DNA of 56,098 nt from NCBI GenBank assembly GCA_013003155.1, contig JABDKF010000215.1:1-56098 (forward strand), given 5' to 3'. The position numbers and the translations under genes were made by a program. The notes beneath the pieces are model-generated. The model was not told the DNA's origin. It worked only from the letters and a program-made list of their open reading frames with translations, and did not search any database. This DNA comes from Woeseia sp. GTDB taxonomy: Bacteria; Pseudomonadota; Gammaproteobacteria; Steroidobacterales; Woeseiaceae. Every line of letters starts with the position of its first letter. Position 1 is the first letter of the stretch. Positions 8,150 to 16,726 of this stretch are shown piece by piece.

Positions 8150-10480
8150 GTGGTAGCGCTGGTGCTGGCGGCTTTCATGGGCGTGTTGGCGTTCGCCGGC
8201 GCGGGCATCGCTTTCCTCTTGTTCCGGCGCAAGCGCGAGCTGGAGCAGCAGCTGGATGAGTTTAACGACGAGTTGCTTGCAACCGCCGGCGATGCATCTG
8301 TAGGTCGCCGCCTTACCGAGTATAAAGAAACGTCGTTGTCTGACGTTGCAACCACGGTAAATCGGCTGTTCGACGCGCTGGCGGATCGCGACGATGAAAT
8401 TCAGGACCGGGACCGGCTGTTCGCCGAGTTCGCCCGGACCATTCCGGAAGTGGTATTGATTCACGACGAGCGCATCCTGCTCGCAAATGACAGCGCGGCC
8501 AGCCTGGTCGGCCTGAATCGTGACCAACTAGCCGGTCGCGAGGCCGCCGATTTGGTGAAGCCCGCCTATCGCGCCTTGTTCCGCAAGACAATGTCGCGCC
8601 GCCTCGCCGGCGAAGACGTGCCCGAGCGCCTGGAAATACAGTTGATAAACGGCGACGGTCAAGGCCTGTGGGTTGAGGCGCAAAGTTCGCCTATCGAATA
8701 TCGCGGTCAGCCGGCGATTCTGACCGTCGCGCGTGATGTCAGCTACCGCAAGAGCCTTGAAGTCAATTTGAGTCGGTCGAAGCGGCAGGCTCAGTACACT
8801 CTCGAATCCATTTCAGAGGGCGTAATCACCACCGATAACGAGGGTCGTATCGACTACATGAATCGTGCCGCGGAGGCTATGACCGGTACGGATCGTGAGG
8901 CAGCAGCAGGGCAACGTGCCAGCGAAATTTTTACCCTGATCGACGAGGCGGACCGTCGTTCGCTGGGCGACCCCGTGGATCGCTGTCTCGCCATGCGGCG
9001 GCGAGTGAATATGGGGCGCCGCGCTTTACTGGTTAGCAGCGATGCGGAGCATGAACATTCGGTGGAGATTACCGCCTCGCCGATTAAGGGGCCGGGTAAC
9101 AGCATCACCGGCGCCGTTGTGGTTTTTCATGATGTCAGCGAACTGCGCGGCTTAACCAAGCAAATGAGTTACCAGGCGACGCACGATGCGTTGACAGGTT
9201 TGATCAACCGTCGTGAGTTTGAGCGCCGACTGCAAGAAGCGATGGACCAGGCTCATGCCGAGGAAACCAGCCATATCCTTTGCTACATGGACCTCGATCG
9301 ATTCAAGGCCGTCAATGACAGTTGTGGTCACCTGGCTGGCGACAGCATGTTGCGGGAAGTTGCCTCGCTCATCAAGGATCAGGTTCGTGATTCGGATTTT
9401 GTCGGTCGTCTCGGCGGAGACGAATTTGGTACCTTGCTGGTTCGTTGCCCTATCGAGAAAGCGATACAGATTTCGACTGATATTTGCAACGCCGTTTCCG
9501 ACTATCGATTCGTCTGGCAGGACAAAATTTTCAACATAGGAATTTCGATCGGTCTGGTGCAGGTAACCCAAACGAGCGGCAATCTTGAAGACATCGTCAG
9601 CGCTGCAGATTCAGCGTGTTATGTCGCCAAACAACGCGGCCGAGGACAGGTCCACGTTTATTCTTCGCGGGACGAAGCGATTGCACGCGAGCGCGGCGAC
9701 ATACAGTGGTTACGGCAGATGCAGGCCGCGCTGCACGAAGACCGGTTTGAACTGGCTTTGCAGTCAATAATCGCAACTGGAGCACAGGATACGGGCCCCG
9801 CCTTTGAAGTGCTGTTGCGCATGCCGGATGAGAACAACCGGCTTTCGACTTCGGCCGAGTTCTTGAGGCCGGCTCAGCGTTACCAGTTGATGCCGCAGAT
9901 CGATCGCTGGGTCGTGTCTGCCACTCTCGCGGCATTGAGTAGCGGCGAGATTCGCTTGCCGCAAGGCCGCAGTTGCGCGATCAATATTTCCGGCCAGACG
10001 CTAAACGATGAAGGCTTTCTGAATTTCGTTGTAGATTCTCTCGATCGCAGCGGCGTTTTGCCTGAGAGCATCTCATTCGAAGTCAGTGAATCGGTTGTCA
10101 CGAACGACGCGCAGAGTATTCAGCGTTTTATCGAGGTGCTGCACGGTATCGGATGTGAATTCGCGCTGGATGACTTTGGCTCGGGGCTTGGCGCATTTTC
10201 GCGACTCAAAACGCTATCCATCGACTATTTGAAAATTGACGGCGGTTATACGCGCAACTTGCTTGCGGATGAGATCAACCAGGAAACCATAATGGCGATG
10301 ATCAAGCTGGCACGCACGATGCATTTTCGTGTTATCGCCGAGCAGGTTGAGAATCAGCAGGACTTCGACTGGTTACGCGATCAGGGCGTGGATTTTGTAC
10401 AGGGCAAATTCATTGATGAGCCCGCAACCCTCGGCACCAACGTTGCCGCGTCTGGTCGGTTTCGTGCGCTGACCAGCTAG
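8150..10480 (+). CDS. Membrane-anchored PAS-PAS-GGDEF-EAL cyclic-di-GMP protein
   Basis: A 776-residue signalling protein. One N-terminal helix (residues 2-25) anchors it in the inner membrane, followed by basic RRKRE and a short coiled segment. Two PAS-like domains cover about 90-200 and 210-335. The GGDEF domain (about 345-505) has an intact GGDEF at 422-426 and an inhibitory RxxD site (R413, D416) five residues before it, so an active, product-inhibited diguanylate cyclase is expected. The EAL domain (about 520-765) has EVL at 553-555 in place of EAL, but keeps N612, E644, D674-D675, K695, E731 and Q751 of the metal and catalytic set, so phosphodiesterase activity is plausible. The start is GTG with GGAG eight bases upstream; an in-frame stop at 8111 excludes a longer form. 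It appears monocistronic. Confidence 0.93.
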   Translation: MVALVLAAFMGVLAFAGAGIAFLLFRRKRELEQQLDEFNDELLATAGDASVGRRLTEYKETSLSDVATTVNRLFDALADRDDEIQDRDRLFAEFARTIPEVVLIHDERILLANDSAASLVGLNRDQLAGREAADLVKPAYRALFRKTMSRRLAGEDVPERLEIQLINGDGQGLWVEAQSSPIEYRGQPAILTVARDVSYRKSLEVNLSRSKRQAQYTLESISEGVITTDNEGRIDYMNRAAEAMTGTDREAAAGQRASEIFTLIDEADRRSLGDPVDRCLAMRRRVNMGRRALLVSSDAEHEHSVEITASPIKGPGNSITGAVVVFHDVSELRGLTKQMSYQATHDALTGLINRREFERRLQEAMDQAHAEETSHILCYMDLDRFKAVNDSCGHLAGDSMLREVASLIKDQVRDSDFVGRLGGDEFGTLLVRCPIEKAIQISTDICNAVSDYRFVWQDKIFNIGISIGLVQVTQTSGNLEDIVSAADSACYVAKQRGRGQVHVYSSRDEAIARERGDIQWLRQMQAALHEDRFELALQSIIATGAQDTGPAFEVLLRMPDENNRLSTSAEFLRPAQRYQLMPQIDRWVVSATLAALSSGEIRLPQGRSCAINISGQTLNDEGFLNFVVDSLDRSGVLPESISFEVSESVVTNDAQSIQRFIEVLHGIGCEFALDDFGSGLGAFSRLKTLSIDYLKIDGGYTRNLLADEINQETIMAMIKLARTMHFRVIAEQVENQQDFDWLRDQGVDFVQGKFIDEPATLGTNVAASGRFRALTS

Positions 10481-10564
10481 CGCCTGCGGAAAATCGCCCA
10501 AGGCTGTCAAGATTTGCCGGGGCCGCTCGCGTTTCGCGCAGCAAGTATCCGAGCTTTTATGGCG

Positions 10565-10596
10565 CAAAAAAAACCGCCGGCACATGGGCCGGCGGT
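10565..10596 (-). terminator. Intrinsic terminator of hppA
   Basis: ACCGCCGGC (10573-10581) and GCCGGCGGT (10588-10596) form a perfect 9-base stem with a 6-base loop. On the minus strand it is followed by a run of eight T residues. It lies 27 bases past the hppA stop. Confidence 0.88.
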
Positions 10597-10622
10597 CACT
10601 AATCCTGCTGCGACACTCAAGC

Positions 10623-12662
10623 TTAGAGTAGCGGCACCATCAGCAACGCCACGATGTTGATGATCTTGATCAGTGGGTTGATCGCCGGACCCGCGGTGTC
10701 TTTATAGGGATCCCCGACCGTGTCGCCGGTAACGGCCGCTTTATGTGCGTCTGAGCCTTTGCCGCCGCAGTTGCCGTCCTCGATGTACTTCTTGGCGTTA
10801 TCCCATGCGCCGCCTCCCGTCGTCATCGAGATGGCAACGAAAAGGCCGGTAACGATCGTACCGAGCAGCAAGCCGCCCAGCGCTTTCGGACCCAGCAACA
10901 GGCCAACGGCCAGCGGCACCAGGATTGGCAGCAGCGAGGGCACAATCATTTCCTTGATTGCTGCGCGGGTCAGCAAATCGACCGCGCGGCTGTAATCCGG
11001 TTTACCTGTGCCTTCCATGATGCCCGGGATTTCGCGGAACTGACGACGCACTTCTTGCACAACGGAGCCCGCGGCACGACCCACTGCTTCCATCGCCATC
11101 GATCCGAACAGAAACGGCACGAGGCCACCTATGAACAGGCCGATGATGACCAGATGGTCGGACAAATCAAAATCAACGACGATGCCGGCAGTCTCCAGCG
11201 CATTCGTGTAATCCGCGAACAACACGAGTGCCGCGAGACCGGCAGAGCCGATCGCATAACCCTTGGTTACCGCTTTTGTCGTGTTGCCGACTGCATCGAG
11301 CTGATCAGTAATCTTGCGAACTTCCGGTGGCAGTTCTGACATTTCGGCAATGCCACCGGCGTTGTCAGTGATCGGTCCAAAGGCATCCAGCGCTACAACG
11401 ACGCCGGTCATCGACAGCATGGTGGTAGCGGCGATAGCAATGTTGTAGAGGCCCGCGAGGGAATCGCCTGCCGGGGCCAATGCAAATGCGCCCCAGATAC
11501 TGGCGCAGACGGCGAGGACGGGCAGGGCGGTCGATTTCATCGAAATCCCGAGCCCGGCAATGATGTTGGTCGCATCACCGGTGAGGGAGGCTTCCGCAAT
11601 CGTTTTGACGGGTTTGAATTCTGTGCCCGTGTAGTACTCGGTGATGACGACCATGGCGGCGGTCAGCACCAAACCAATCAGCGCGGAGCCGTAAATGCCC
11701 ATCGCATTCCCGGAACCGCCCATCATCATGGTGGTAATCGGATAGAACGCGAGACCGGCAAGAACACCCGCAACGATCATGCCCTTATAAAGGGCCCCCA
11801 TCACTTTGCCGCCGTCCGAGGTGCTGACGAAAAAGGTGCCAATGATTGACGCAACGATTGAAACTGCGCCCAGCACCAGCGGATAAATAATAGCCTCGGG
11901 GCCAAGCGCCTGCGTCACCAGGCTGCCAAGCAGCATGGTGGCAATAATAGTGACCGCATAGGTTTCGAAAAGGTCAGCTGCCATGCCGGCGCAGTCACCC
12001 ACATTGTCACCCACGTTGTCAGCGATTACGCCAGGATTGCGGGGGTCGTCTTCCGGAATTCCAGCTTCAACTTTGCCGACGAGGTCGGCGCCTACGTCGG
12101 CACCTTTCGTGAAAATGCCGCCGCCGAGACGCGCGAAGATTGAGATCAACGAGCCGCCGAAGGCAAGTCCAACCAGCGCATGAATTGCATGATCGATCGT
12201 TTCTCCCATCGACATCAGCACAAGGTAGTAGCCTGCGACGCCAACCAGACCGAGGCCAACCACGAGCAGGCCGGTAATCGCGCCGCCGCGGAACGCGACG
12301 TTAAGCGCCGCGTTCACGCCGACGGTAGCTGCCTGAGCCGTACGCACATTGGCGCGCACCGAGACAAACATACCGATATAGCCAGCCAGAGCAGAGAAAA
12401 GTGCACCTATCGCAAAGCCAATGGCGGTGAGCCAATCCAGCGCTATACCCAGCACGATAAACAACACGACGCCGACAATGCCGATCGTAAAATACTGCCG
12501 GTTCATGTAAGCGCCTGCGCCTTCCTGAATCGCCAGCGAAATCTTTTGCATCCGCTCGTTGCCGGCTGGTTGCTTCAGAATCCACTGCGTGGACAAGAGG
12601 CCATACAAAATAGCGGCAACACCTGCCCCTATAGACAGCCAAAGTGCCAACTCATTAGTCAT
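10623..12662 (-). CDS. hppA: Membrane-bound proton-pumping pyrophosphatase, K+-insensitive type
   Basis: Couples PPi hydrolysis to proton transport across the inner membrane. The protein has 679 residues and about 16 membrane helices, as expected. The PPi/Mg site is seen in [13 protein letters not shown] (189-201) and [19 protein letters not shown] (215-233), and again near the end in [14 protein letters not shown]. Position 463 in [16 protein letters not shown] is Lys, followed by Thr at 466. Lys at this place marks K+-independent H+-pumping enzymes, whereas K+-dependent ones have Ala. The start is ATG with AGGAG eight bases upstream. It follows pfp on the same strand after 263 bases, so the two PPi enzymes may be co-regulated. 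Its own terminator lies just downstream. Confidence 0.97.
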   Translation of the reverse strand: MTNELALWLSIGAGVAAILYGLLSTQWILKQPAGNERMQKISLAIQEGAGAYMNRQYFTIGIVGVVLFIVLGIALDWLTAIGFAIGALFSALAGYIGMFVSVRANVRTAQAATVGVNAALNVAFRGGAITGLLVVGLGLVGVAGYYLVLMSMGETIDHAIHALVGLAFGGSLISIFARLGGGIFTKGADVGADLVGKVEAGIPEDDPRNPGVIADNVGDNVGDCAGMAADLFETYAVTIIATMLLGSLVTQALGPEAIIYPLVLGAVSIVASIIGTFFVSTSDGGKVMGALYKGMIVAGVLAGLAFYPITTMMMGGSGNAMGIYGSALIGLVLTAAMVVITEYYTGTEFKPVKTIAEASLTGDATNIIAGLGISMKSTALPVLAVCASIWGAFALAPAGDSLAGLYNIAIAATTMLSMTGVVVALDAFGPITDNAGGIAEMSELPPEVRKITDQLDAVGNTTKAVTKGYAIGSAGLAALVLFADYTNALETAGIVVDFDLSDHLVIIGLFIGGLVPFLFGSMAMEAVGRAAGSVVQEVRRQFREIPGIMEGTGKPDYSRAVDLLTRAAIKEMIVPSLLPILVPLAVGLLLGPKALGGLLLGTIVTGLFVAISMTTGGGAWDNAKKYIEDGNCGGKGSDAHKAAVTGDTVGDPYKDTAGPAINPLIKIINIVALLMVPLL

Positions 12663-12880
12663 GCGATTTTCTCCTGGTCTTAAGTCCCCATCGCAGCCCG
12701 AGTGCGCTACGAATCGTTTCTTTTTAAGTTATGTGTGATCAGGCGACCCGTGTTGGCGCCTGTTGGTCGTACGTGCGGGCATCACCTTTAGTCAGTGTGG
12801 CAACAAGCCCACGCTGCAGGCGGCGACGCCGCGGTATCGATCTGGCAAAGATTGGCGTTTACTGTTGCGGCGCCGGGATG

Positions 12881-12912
12881 AAAAAGCTCCGTTACGACCG
12901 GTCCGCCGGTCG
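12881..12912 (-). terminator. Weak terminator-like hairpin after pfp
   Basis: CGACCGG (12895-12901) and CCGGTCG (12906-12912) make a perfect 7-base stem with a 4-base loop. On the minus strand a run of five T residues follows, but about nine bases after the stem rather than directly. It sits 13 bases past the pfp stop and could partly separate pfp from hppA transcription. Confidence 0.4.
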
Positions 12913-12925
12913 CAAAAGCGCGGCA

Positions 12926-14188
12926 TCATACCACAAATTTGTCGTTCAGCCGCTTCTTAACCGGCAGGCCTTTGAGGGTAACGTACTTCGGTAAGCCATT
13001 GATAAATGGAGGGTAATCTTCGCCTTTGATCAGCGGTGCCAGGTAGCGGCGAGCAGCTTCGGTAATGCCAAAGCCATCCTTCGAAATATAGCGCCGTGGG
13101 ACCATTTTTTCCTTGTTGGCGATCCTGGACAACGGCGCCTCCGCGATCTTCCAGCGATAGGGCTTATCAGAGACGCGCTTGATGACGGGCATCACCGCGG
13201 TCTTGCCCGCCAACGCGAATTCGACAGCAGCCTTGCCTACTGCGTAGGCCTGTTTGACATCGACCGCGGACGCGATATGCCGGGCCGAGCGTTGCAGGTA
13301 GTCGGCAACGGCGTAGTGATATTTGTAACCCAGCGCCTCGCGAACCATGTTGGCGACGACGGGCGCAACACCGCCAAGTTGTGCGTGGCCGAACGCGTCA
13401 CGCGTGCCGGCTTCCGCCAGAAACTTGCCGTCCTTGTAGCTCGCCCCCTCACTGACGACAATCACGCAGTAGTCGTATTTCTCAACGCAGGCCTTGACCC
13501 GCTTGAGAAACGCTGTTTTGTTAAACGGAATCTCCGGGAAAAGAATGATGTGCGGCGCATCAGCCGGTTTTGATCCTGCCAGGCCTCCGGCCGCCGCTAT
13601 CCAGCCGGCATGACGGCCCATGACTTCGAGAATGAACACTTTCGTGGACGTCTTGGCCATTGACAAGACATCGAGCGCTGCCTCACGCGTGGATACGGCG
13701 ACGTATTTGGCGACCGAGCCAAAGCCGGGGCAGGTGTCGGTGATCGGCAGGTCGTTATCGACGGTTTTTGGAATCCCGAGACAGCTCACCGGGTAACCCA
13801 TGCGCTTTGAAATCTGTGACACTTTGTGTGCCGTGTCCATTGAATCATTGCCGCCGTTATAAAAAAAATAAGCAATATCATGCGCACGGAAAACATCGAT
13901 CAAGCGCTCATATTGCGCTCGGTTTTCCTCTAGCCCTTTTAGCTTGTAACGGGCGGAGCCAAAGGCGCCGCCGGGTGTGTGACGCAACGCCGCAATGGTT
14001 GCCGCGGTCTCGCGGTTTGTGTCGATCATGTCCTCGGTTAAGGCGCCGATGATGCCGTGCCGACCCGCGTAGACATTACTAATCTTGTTGCGATGCTTGC
14101 GCGCTGTTTCGATGACACCGCAGGCGCTGGCGTTGATAACGGCTGTAACGCCGCCGGACTGGGCATAAAACGCATTCTTTTTGGACAT
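12926..14188 (-). CDS. pfp: Pyrophosphate-dependent 6-phosphofructokinase
   Basis: Reversible PPi-fructose-6-phosphate phosphotransferase of the cytosol. The protein has 420 residues. The phosphoryl-donor loop reads GGNDS (112-116) with Asp115 where ATP enzymes have Gly, and the catalytic loop reads PKTVDND (140-146) with Lys141 where ATP enzymes have Gly. Both substitutions are the established marks of PPi use. The first Asp of the usual GGDDS is Asn here, as seen in the GGNDS subgroup. MGRHAGWIA binds fructose-6-phosphate. It is divergent from adk and upstream of hppA. With a PPi-driven proton pump beside it, PPi can be traded between glycolysis and the proton gradient. No ATP-type PfkA is visible in the window. 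Confidence 0.95.
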   Translation of the reverse strand: MSKKNAFYAQSGGVTAVINASACGVIETARKHRNKISNVYAGRHGIIGALTEDMIDTNRETAATIAALRHTPGGAFGSARYKLKGLEENRAQYERLIDVFRAHDIAYFFYNGGNDSMDTAHKVSQISKRMGYPVSCLGIPKTVDNDLPITDTCPGFGSVAKYVAVSTREAALDVLSMAKTSTKVFILEVMGRHAGWIAAAGGLAGSKPADAPHIILFPEIPFNKTAFLKRVKACVEKYDYCVIVVSEGASYKDGKFLAEAGTRDAFGHAQLGGVAPVVANMVREALGYKYHYAVADYLQRSARHIASAVDVKQAYAVGKAAVEFALAGKTAVMPVIKRVSDKPYRWKIAEAPLSRIANKEKMVPRRYISKDGFGITEAARRYLAPLIKGEDYPPFINGLPKYVTLKGLPVKKRLNDKFVV

Positions 14189-14281
14189 GGGCCTGGGACC
14201 TTTTCGATGGTGGCGAAACGCACAACAGAATAACGGAAACGACGCGCTGCTTCACGAGTGGCTGCCTGGAATCCGGAATTG

Positions 14282-14344
14282 AGGGCCGCTACCGGGCGGG
14301 CTTCATTGACCCATCTCAAAATTGTGGGTAGCGTACCCGGCCCT
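14282..14344. repeat. Nested inverted repeats between pfp and adk
   Basis: AGGGCCG (14282-14288) pairs with CGGCCCT (14338-14344) and GCTACC (14288-14293) pairs with GGTAGC (14327-14332), giving a long interrupted stem. An alternative pairing, ACCCA (14309-14313) with TGGGT (14325-14329), competes with the inner stem. It could be a regulatory structure in the pfp leader or a DNA operator; no function is shown. Confidence 0.35.
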
Positions 14345-14369
14345 GCAGGTGGGCATCGCGAAGCATGCC

Positions 14370-14398
14370 TTGGCAGGATCCTTGAATTACACGATAAA
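14370..14398 (+). promoter_or_regulatory. adk: Likely sigma-70 promoter of adk
   Basis: TTGGCA (14370-14375), a 17-base spacer and GATAAA (14393-14398) match the -35 and -10 consensus well. Transcription would start only about 6-8 bases before the adk ATG, which implies a near-leaderless mRNA. Confidence 0.42.
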
Positions 14399-14412
14399 AT
14401 GGGTAAGTAGAG

Positions 14413-15051
14413 ATGCGTATCGTACTGTTGGGCGCGCCAGGCTCGGGTAAGGGTACCCAAGCCAAGATTTTGATGGCCGAGCAAAATATTCCGCAAATTT
14501 CGACGGGCGACATGCTGCGGGCCGCGGTTGCGGCAGGCACACGCTTTGGCAAGCAGGCGAAAAAAGTCATGGATTCCGGTGACTTGGTGTCAGACGAGAT
14601 CGTACTTGGCATCATAAGCGAGCGGCTGAACGAGCCTGACGTCGAGAACGGCTTCATTCTCGACGGCTTTCCGCGCACTGAACAACAAGCACTCGATCTC
14701 GAGGAGCTGTTAAACGATCTGGAAATGCCACTCGATGCGGCAGTGCTGATGGACGTCGATTTCGACATCCTGATGAAACGGCTGACGGGTCGCCGTACCT
14801 GTTCTGCGACAGGAAAACTGTTGAATGTGCATTTCTCGTCGCCTGAGGAATTCGAAGAGTGCCGGCAAGCCGGCGGCGAACTGATACAGCGCGAGGACGA
14901 TAACGAAGAAACTATCGGCAATCGCCTGAACGTTTATCGCGAGCAAACCGAACCGCTCGTCGAGTTCTATCGCGACCGCGACCTGTTAAAGACAATCGAC
15001 GCCGACGGTGCCGTTGACGAAGTCAACAAGCGCCTGCTGGCAATTATTTAG
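14413..15051 (+). CDS. adk: Adenylate kinase
   Basis: Interconverts ATP, ADP and AMP. The 212 residues give the long form with a full LID. The P-loop is GAPGSGKGTQ (7-16), the AMP site includes STGDMLR and GFPRT, and the LID runs from GRRTC to about IQRED. In the LID, Cys stands at two of the four positions that hold the zinc ligands in zinc-type enzymes, with Thr and Ala at the other two, so a complete zinc site is not expected. The 3 prime end overlaps rnd on the opposite strand by 4 bases. Divergent from pfp; both act on the nucleotide and phosphate energy balance. Confidence 0.97.
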   Translation: MRIVLLGAPGSGKGTQAKILMAEQNIPQISTGDMLRAAVAAGTRFGKQAKKVMDSGDLVSDEIVLGIISERLNEPDVENGFILDGFPRTEQQALDLEELLNDLEMPLDAAVLMDVDFDILMKRLTGRRTCSATGKLLNVHFSSPEEFEECRQAGGELIQREDDNEETIGNRLNVYREQTEPLVEFYRDRDLLKTIDADGAVDEVNKRLLAII

Positions 15052-16133
15052 CCGCCCAGGAGCTCGAGCAGGTCGTCGCCCACCAACTCCTGTCGCCAGC
15101 CACGCAAGACACGTAATTGTCGGTTCCCGTCTATTGCCGCACTGAGTTCCCGGCGCGGCGCCAACACTTCGGCTGCGATGCCCAATTCTTTCGCACGAGC
15201 GGCGACTTTTTTCTGCAAAGCTTTCAATAGCGCCTTTTGCGCATCATCGGGTCGCACTGGCGCCACATAGTGCTCATCGTCCGCCTGTTCGGCTTCACGC
15301 AATATCGCGAGCAGGTCATCGCCCGAATGACGCACGACGCCGGACTGAATGTTGTTGATCCGGCCAAGAGCCGCAACGGTGGACGGATTATTGATCGCAA
15401 TATCCAGCAGAACAGCATCCCGCAAGATCCATTGTCGCGGTTTATCGCTGTGTTCCGCGCGACGTTCACGCCAGTCAGCCAATCTGACCGCGGCGCGGCG
15501 CGCGCGGCCCTGGAGGTTTCTCGCACCTTTGACACGATCAACTGCCGTCCCGGGAGCCATTTCATACAGCGACCGATCGAGCAGTTCCGCGCTGTCTTGC
15601 TCCGCCCACCCCAGGCGGCCGACGGCATCGAGCCGTTTCGTGAGTTCTTCACAGGCGGGCAGTAACCATGCCACATCTTCTGCTGCGTACCGAAGTTCCG
15701 CCGCCGACAACGGGCGCCTGCTCCAGTCGGCGCGGGTATGCGATTTCTCGAGTTGGACGTCGAAAAGTTCGTTGACGAGGTTGGCATAGCCCATCTGCGG
15801 AGCATGGCCAAGCAACGCAGCGGCAACCTGGGTATCGAACACGCCCGCAGGGAGCCGGCCTGATGATTGAATCACGACCTCAAAATCCTGCCGGCCCGAG
15901 TGCAGTACCCAATCGGGTGCGAGTATTGCATCCCAAAATGCGTCAAGGTTTTCAGCGGCCAGGGGGTCGGCACACCACAGTTCTTCGCCAATCGAAAATT
16001 GCACCAGGCATAGCTGCGCGTAATAGGTTTTTTCGCGCATGAATTCGGTATCAACGCCAATCTGCGCCGCGCCGGTTAACGCGTCACAAGCCGCTTGCGG
16101 CTGTGCGAGATCAATGTATCGGTGTTCTGCCAT
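15048..16133 (-). CDS. rnd: Ribonuclease D
   Basis: A 3 prime to 5 prime exoribonuclease used in tRNA 3-end maturation. The protein has 361 residues. The DEDDy exonuclease domain occupies about residues 1-190: the first pair is in VDTEFMREKT, the third Asp in HSGRQDFEV, and the Tyr/Asp pair in LRYAAEDVAWL. An HRDC domain follows at about 215-290, beginning near RAAVRLADWRE. A second helical region fills the rest. The start is ATG. It converges on adk with a 4-base overlap and is divergent from the small membrane protein that precedes mpl. Confidence 0.95.
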   Translation of the reverse strand: MAEHRYIDLAQPQAACDALTGAAQIGVDTEFMREKTYYAQLCLVQFSIGEELWCADPLAAENLDAFWDAILAPDWVLHSGRQDFEVVIQSSGRLPAGVFDTQVAAALLGHAPQMGYANLVNELFDVQLEKSHTRADWSRRPLSAAELRYAAEDVAWLLPACEELTKRLDAVGRLGWAEQDSAELLDRSLYEMAPGTAVDRVKGARNLQGRARRAAVRLADWRERRAEHSDKPRQWILRDAVLLDIAINNPSTVAALGRINNIQSGVVRHSGDDLLAILREAEQADDEHYVAPVRPDDAQKALLKALQKKVAARAKELGIAAEVLAPRRELSAAIDGNRQLRVLRGWRQELVGDDLLELLGG

Positions 16134-16212
16134 CTGCCCTATTCAGCGGGGTTCGATTCCGCAGGTTAACATGCGATGATTTCGACTACGCGACTAATGA
16201 CAGCTTGCCGAT

Positions 16213-16710
16213 TTGCTGCTACTTCTCAAAACATTTGCCGATATCCTCGCACTGCGAAAGGGGCCGCAGGACGTTCCCTCCTCGAGCGTCGTGTTGCTTA
16301 TTTCTGTCGCGATGTTTCTTCTATCGTCGTTTGCTGCTATCACCTTGATTGCGGTGAGTGAGGACACTAATTATTTCCTCACGCTACTTTCCTACGTGCT
16401 TGGTCTTGCGTTTTACGCGGCAATCATCTTTGTATCCGGTCACGCCGGCCGAATGCTATCGGCAATCTCCAGCATTATCGCTTGCGGCGCCATGATTACC
16501 TTGCTGTTCGTTATCGAGTTTTCTTTATTTGAACCGTTGCTCGGTCGGGATATCGCGGGATTGTTTGCCACGCTGATAATTTTCTGGTCGGTTCCGGTCG
16601 AAGGCCACATTATCGCGGCGGCGATCAGCCAGCACTGGTTTGTTGGTATCGTTATCGCCATGATTGCATTCATTCTTCAGTACGGGCTGCAGAGCGCTAT
16701 CGGCGCCTGA
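16213..16710 (+). CDS. Small five-helix membrane protein of unknown function
   Basis: I do not recognise the family firmly; a Yip1-like domain is a possible but weak guess. The 165-residue protein shows hydrophobic segments at about 25-48, 54-75, 82-103, 112-135 and 141-160, with a short basic cytosolic N-terminus (LALRKGPQD). The first possible start is a TTG at 16213, as an in-frame stop lies five codons upstream; no clear ribosome binding site is seen, so the start may lie later. It ends 16 bases before the preferred mpl start on the same strand and is probably co-transcribed with it. Confidence 0.6.
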   Translation: MLLLLKTFADILALRKGPQDVPSSSVVLLISVAMFLLSSFAAITLIAVSEDTNYFLTLLSYVLGLAFYAAIIFVSGHAGRMLSAISSIIACGAMITLLFVIEFSLFEPLLGRDIAGLFATLIIFWSVPVEGHIIAAAISQHWFVGIVIAMIAFILQYGLQSAIGA

Positions 16711-16726
16711 ATGGACAAAAGCTAAG

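Noticed and set aside
14371-14386. Sigma-54-like promoter TGGCAGG-N4-TTGAA upstream of adk
   Set aside because: The invariant GC of the -12 element is absent, and a good sigma-70 match covers the same bases.
16146-16160. GGTTCGATTCC-like sequence resembling a tRNA T-arm
   Set aside because: The upstream part of a tRNA would lie inside rnd and no acceptor, D or anticodon arms can be drawn.
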